Positions 51,201-57,200 of a stretch of 64,000 nt of DNA are shown one piece after another. The translations under genes and the position numbers were made by a program. Numbering within the stretch: position 1 is the first letter of the stretch; every line of letters begins with the position of its first letter. Source of the DNA: Lumbricus rubellus (taxonomy: Eukaryota > Annelida > Clitellata > Crassiclitellata > Lumbricidae); the NCBI GenBank assembly GCA_945859605.1, contig OX243823.1, positions 33,033,889-33,097,888 on the forward strand. The letters run 5' to 3'. The notes beneath the pieces were generated by a model. The model ran no database searches. It saw nothing but the letters and a program-made list of their open reading frames with translations, and was not told the origin of the DNA.

Positions 51201-54200
51201 TATTTTTCACTAAACGCGGCTGCTGCTCGGTACACTCGCGAGAATTGTTGATTCGGAAATGATAGATTATAGTCGACAACTGGGTATCGGTCCTGGTTCA
51301 TCATCACGAACATGTTCTTCAGATCGCAATGATTGAAAACGGATGGATTGTGTTCTTGATCGCCGCTTTTGTCGGTTTGAAAACCCAAGATGATGTACCT
51401 AGGCTTCTCAGGTAATGTCTTGACGCTAAGTCGCCAGCTAAAATTAGTCGACTGTGCGACGGAGGTGGTATCGCATTGACGGGCTCTGTACGCAACTGGC
51501 AACGACGCTTTCGACTCGATCGTTTTGTACAATTGCATCTTCTCCATATCCGCGGGAATAACGTGCGGCATGAACCATGAGATTTTATCCAACCTAACTT
51601 TCCCTGCGCCCGCGGCGGCGAGTCTAAAAATTGCGTCATCATCGGCTTTGCGAACCAGAGTTAGCGTATGTTTCACACCAAAAACAACCTTGTCGTAATC
51701 ATCGCAAAATCCGAAAATATGCTTCAATGGAACAACAAAGCTAAAAGTACCTTTGGCATTTGGTTTTTGAATTATATACGACTGTCTCACGGCGAAACCT
51801 TGATTATTCGCGATATCAGCCGTCGCTCCGCTGTCCTTGTACCACAACTGATTCAAACCCTGAGCTAGTTGAAAATCATTCGGGTATTTGAGTAATCCGA
51901 GCATCGTCGTTGCTTGACCTGGGTAAAATAACGATTCAATTTCCTGATTCGACAGTGAGTACGAAATTTGACTGAAAAGATGCATGAGCCCATTATTCGT
52001 AAGAGTTGCTTCATCGGCATTGACGTAGAAGGTGTTGTCCGCCTTCGTCAATCTACCCTCGAATAACAGGTAAGATTCTGCCGGATGACAAAATAGATCT
52101 TGAAGTTAGATGTTTATTCTAATCTCGCCGGAGGTGTTTAGATTCGCCCCCGATATCGGCTCATACTCGTACCATTCGTAGCGTTCGACGCTTTCATCGC
52201 TCAATGGTTGTTCGGTAAATCTCAGAATATCAGATGATTGCATTTTTACTACTACGCGATAATATATTTTTTACGCGACCTTCATTCCGGCGCCGTTTAG
52301 CGAGCGTACTAAATCTTGTATCGATATGACACCGTTCTTCTTCAGGCCGTCCCCCATCATCAGATTATTAATATTCGAGGTCAACCCGACGCTGCCTACG
52401 CTACTCAGCCGATCTAAAATTTGTCTAGTTTCTGGCGTAATTTTCTTGGCGGTGGGAGTAGGAGCAGGAGTAAACAGTTTGGCCACTGCTTTGTCCACTA
52501 ATCGTTTGCCGGCGTCGATTGCGGTTGTTTTCCCAACATCGACGGCCTTTTTCCCAATTTCTTTCGCCACGTCTTTACTCGCGTTGAGAGCGGTCGTTGC
52601 TAATTGTTTGGCGGCGTTCGACGTAACTAGCCGTTTGAAAAATCCCGAAATTGTATCGAATATTCCCGATCCTCCGATAACGTATTGTTTTCTATACCTC
52701 CTTCTATTAATGACCTGCATTTTACAATGTCATCATTATATTTTTGTACGCATCTTTACTCAGCACTTCCTGCCTCAATAACGCGTCGCACATCGCCACG
52801 ATCTCGTTTCTCACGCCGGTATTGCCTGCTTTGAAGCTTTGAATTCGTAGTTCTAGCTGTTTCGCTAATACATTTGGATCTTCGGAAATAACGATTACAC
52901 CGACGCCTTTGCCTACCGCATTACGAGCTCTCTTTTCCCATATCGGTTTGATAATTTCCCGATATTTGGCGCTCGCAGATGCTTTGGGTTTGTTAGGATT
53001 TTTTGGTTGTCTGATAGCATCCGTCGCGAGTAGAATCTCGGCGTAATCGTCTCTATCATTATTATCGTATATCGACGTGTTCGGCTGTTTCATCGTCAAC
53101 AACTCCCAAAGCCCCGGTGTTCCGCTATACGTCTTATTTCCAACCGTCACATCGTCTCCTTGAATGAAAATCGGAGGGTCGCCGATGTAGAATTGACCAT
53201 TTTTTGATCGTATTCCGAACGTCGTGTCTACAATTTTTCTATCGGAGGCGTATTGATGAAGGTACTTGGTGGCTACATCACCTAATTCTAAAGTTCTAAT
53301 ATCCTCAGTCGGATCGTCGCTATACGCTTCTATCGAGGGATACTGAGGAAATTGAACCTTCAACGACGCGGGTAGCGTTTGTAGCGCGTTTGTAGTAGCT
53401 ATCGAGTTTTCTTTGATGGCGGATAGTAAGACATTCTGCTCTTTAGAAATTGCGGATTGCGACTCGACGATAGGCCTGTACAGCTTGGTTAATTCTTGTT
53501 GCAGCCCCGAATCCCCCAATCTCTCCGATAAAAAGTTCTGTTGAATATTCTTCTTGGATTTCAGAAACTCTTCGACTATGAAATTTCTTTTCGCCGGGTC
53601 ATCTATCTTTAGAAACGACATTTTTAATAAAAAAATTAATGTTTCTCGACATGTTTTTCGACGTGTTTCTAGACGTGTTTTTCTACATGTTTTTCGACAT
53701 GTGTAAAAACACAAGTTAGACGTATTTTCAGACATAGCGACATACGTCTACATAGGTCTACAAAACTCTACATGATTTCATACATGTTCGCGTTAGTCGT
53801 CTTTCGAGCAGATTCGGTATTTTTCTCAAACATGCTTTGAAAGGACTGCCTGACCTCTTCTCTACCCCGATCGATGAGTGATTGTTTCGTTTCCTCGTCC
53901 ATCGCGTCTATCACAACTTTCGACTTACTTTTGATTTCTTCTTTCATGCCATTGAATTTTTCAATCTCGCTTAGAATCAGAGAATATTCCTCATCTGAAA
54001 TATGATCGTCCACGAGGGCTTTTGAAATATGGTCGCTGATCGTGTTGAGCTTCGCGTCAGCTAGCGTTTTGATCTTTTCATGCTTCTCCGCCTTCAGGGC
54101 GAGCTTTTTACAGATTCGACTGCCAATTATACTCAATAGCCCCGCACCTAGCGCTGTCCCTTCCATAGCAATAGCGATGGGGGTCGCAATTATGGTGGCT

Positions 54201-57200
54201 AGTACACCGATTCCTGAAATTCCGAGCCCCATCGTGACCACCATGAGGAAGTTGTCTACTACGCCGATTACGCTCACACTTCTATGGTACTTTTTACTCA
54301 ACGTTGCTCTTTTGTCGCGTTCTTGCTCGATCTCCTTTTTGATTTCGCTAATCTTCTGAAGTCGATACGTTTGTGCGGACCCTGCGGCTATTTGTATTTC
54401 ACCTTCTGGCGCAGAGGGCGTTATATTTGTTAGGTTTGGATAGAGTTTGATGCCTTCGTATTCCATTCTTTTATTTATTAGCAATATATATTTTTTTACC
54501 GTTGATAATTTACACAGCATAGCGAATCTCCTTCGTTTATCGTTACTGCCGAATCGGAGTTGTTTTGAATGGAAACTATGATATCATCAACCACATCTTC
54601 TGAAATCACTCCGTCTAGTAGGCTGCATCGTCGTTCTTTGATACTCTGTCTGAGGGAAACGAGGCAAAGTCCTGCCGCCCTTTCTACACCTAGTCCAAGC
54701 CTTAGCGTATTTGCTGTCTTTGGTTGTATCGTGATATCATTTTGCGCAAAAATCTCCCATCGCAGACCTCCTAGTTGTCTTACTGGGGCGCGAGTAACAC
54801 CGCTCGTAATCTTCCAAAAGACTGAAACGGGCTGCGTTCTAACCTCTACCGGTCTAGTTGGTTTAGTTCCAAATTTGTGTATTGGTCTCGACATTTTATA
54901 ATAGAATAGTTTATAATATCATGCCGTGAATCGGAATGTTTCGAAACGGAGAGTTGGGGCCCAACAAAAGTCCTTCGCCCCTCGCATAGCCCGACCCTGT
55001 TTTCATGTACAGCCCGGATGCCGTTATTGAGCTACCTTTTTGCCACGGAGACAAGTACAAACCAGATCCGGCTGCTCTTATTTTGTACGCCATGTCGCCT
55101 TTCTTGACATACATTACACCCGAACCGCTGATTTTATCCACAATCTTAGTAGTTGCCGCGGAGCCTAGACCGCTCAATGCCCCCATCGTCAAACTTGGTA
55201 GCACATTAGACAGAAGGAACCGACCCGCCGTCGCTAGAAACGGAAGTATAGCACCTATGAATCCGCCCTCGACTTTCTTGTTGTTCTCCAATTGCGTTTT
55301 ACTCATTTTAATAGTCACGCGAGTTCCTTTTTGGTAGGCCGCTGTCATTTTATTGATTTGCGCCTGGGTGAGAGCCAAAACGTGTTCGCCATTCAAATCA
55401 TCGTGCGATAGTTTGATACTCACGCCGGTTCCCGCTTCAAGTGATCTTTTAATTTTGTCTTGTTGCGCTTCTGAAATATTAACTTTTACACCCGTGTAAC
55501 GATTCATTTTATTAATAAATTACAAAAACTTTCAAACTTCTCTGATGTGAAACCGAATCGCCAATTCTTCACCTCGAAGATTTAGTAGGTTCCCATGTTG
55601 GTCCGTGAGCCTCGTTTCCATCGTTGAAATTGTAGACAGCAAAATCGGGAGATATATTAAATTATGCGGCACTTCGATAATCTTGTAACCCGGGCCTACG
55701 TTTGGGAAAAAAGAATATATCACGTTTTCCGATGCTCCGTTAGTGTACGAAGACCCAATAATGTCGCTGGTCACTCTTAGGCTGCTTACACTCATTATAT
55801 TTACCAAGGCCTCCGATTCATTATAGCCATCCCTATAGATCCATCTGTCAAAACCTAGAACCTTTCCGATCGAATTCTCTGGCGTAAAGTCAACCATATA
55901 GCCTGCTGCCGATATATTTACCACAGACCTCAGCGTATTGGTGTTTGGCGCTATTGAGATACAGTAATCTCCATTTACTCTGTCGTAATGACCATTCCCC
56001 TTCATGACCCTCTGTATATATTCGTTGATATCCGTTATTTCATAGCAACCCTCTGGAACTTGAATGTTTATCCAATCTGTGTCGGAATTCGGTGAATACC
56101 TGAAGACGTTGTTTGTCGCATCGATATTAGGAAAAGAATAGTACGTCTCGAGGGCAACTAAGGCCATTTCGTATTTCTTATTCTTCTCCAGTTCAAGTAG
56201 CGGATTAAACTTCGTTCTGATTCGCGTGCTCTTTTCGCTGAGAAAAATGGAAAATGATGTTTTTGGTTCCGTGTGGCAGGCCGTCTTTTCCGTGTTTTCC
56301 GATATCTGTTTGAGAAGCGATGATTCCATTTTTACTATACAATACAATTTTACAATGGCGGATCTTCGATTATATAAAATTCGTCGAGTCCGCATCGGTA
56401 TTTACCATTGTACTTGTCGCTAGTCAGGTCTAAAACCACGAATCCATGAGGTTGCTCCCATACTGTTTTGCATAGTTTTCTAAATTCATCTTTCGACATG
56501 TCTGTACTCACGTGATCGTTGTAAATATGATTACAAATTTTCAGGTCTTGTTTGAACAGGCAAATAAAGTTCGCATTTTCTCTGATTGTTTGGCGCGGTA
56601 ATTTGAAATAATTCTGGGCGAGGTAAAAACAATCTACATTGCTATGCCTCCCCCGATTATAATACGTTTCGCATTTGTCTTGTTTTTCTAATTGTAAATC
56701 GTCAAAAATCATCAGGTTCTTCTTTTCGGCGCTCAGATCTCTCGGGTCCGGTACATCGTCGGCGCTCTCAAAGAACTTGGCAATTATATCGGATTTAGTT
56801 TCTATGTTTTTTGCTAGTTCTTCCATTACGAGGTCCGGCGACGCATTTAGGCCCACGATTTCATCTCGGAGCTCAAACAGCCGAACAATCGCTTCTTTCG
56901 GCAATTTTTCTTCGTATGCTTTTTTAATAATGCGATATTCCGGTTGAAACAGAGAAGTACCGAATACCTGCAAGTTATTATAATCCAACCAGTCTGGCCT
57001 GAGTAAAAGATTGAGAAGAAGCGTTGTTTTTCCACACGCCGATTTCCCAACTATCAAACCGCGTATGCTTTTGGGTAACAACGGATTATTGAATCTTTTC
57101 GAGAGCGCTGTGCCCCAACTCATATCTTTGATCTCCATTTTAAAAATATATATTATTAAAAACGAAATGTATTGCGTAAAATGTAAAAAACAGACCGAAA

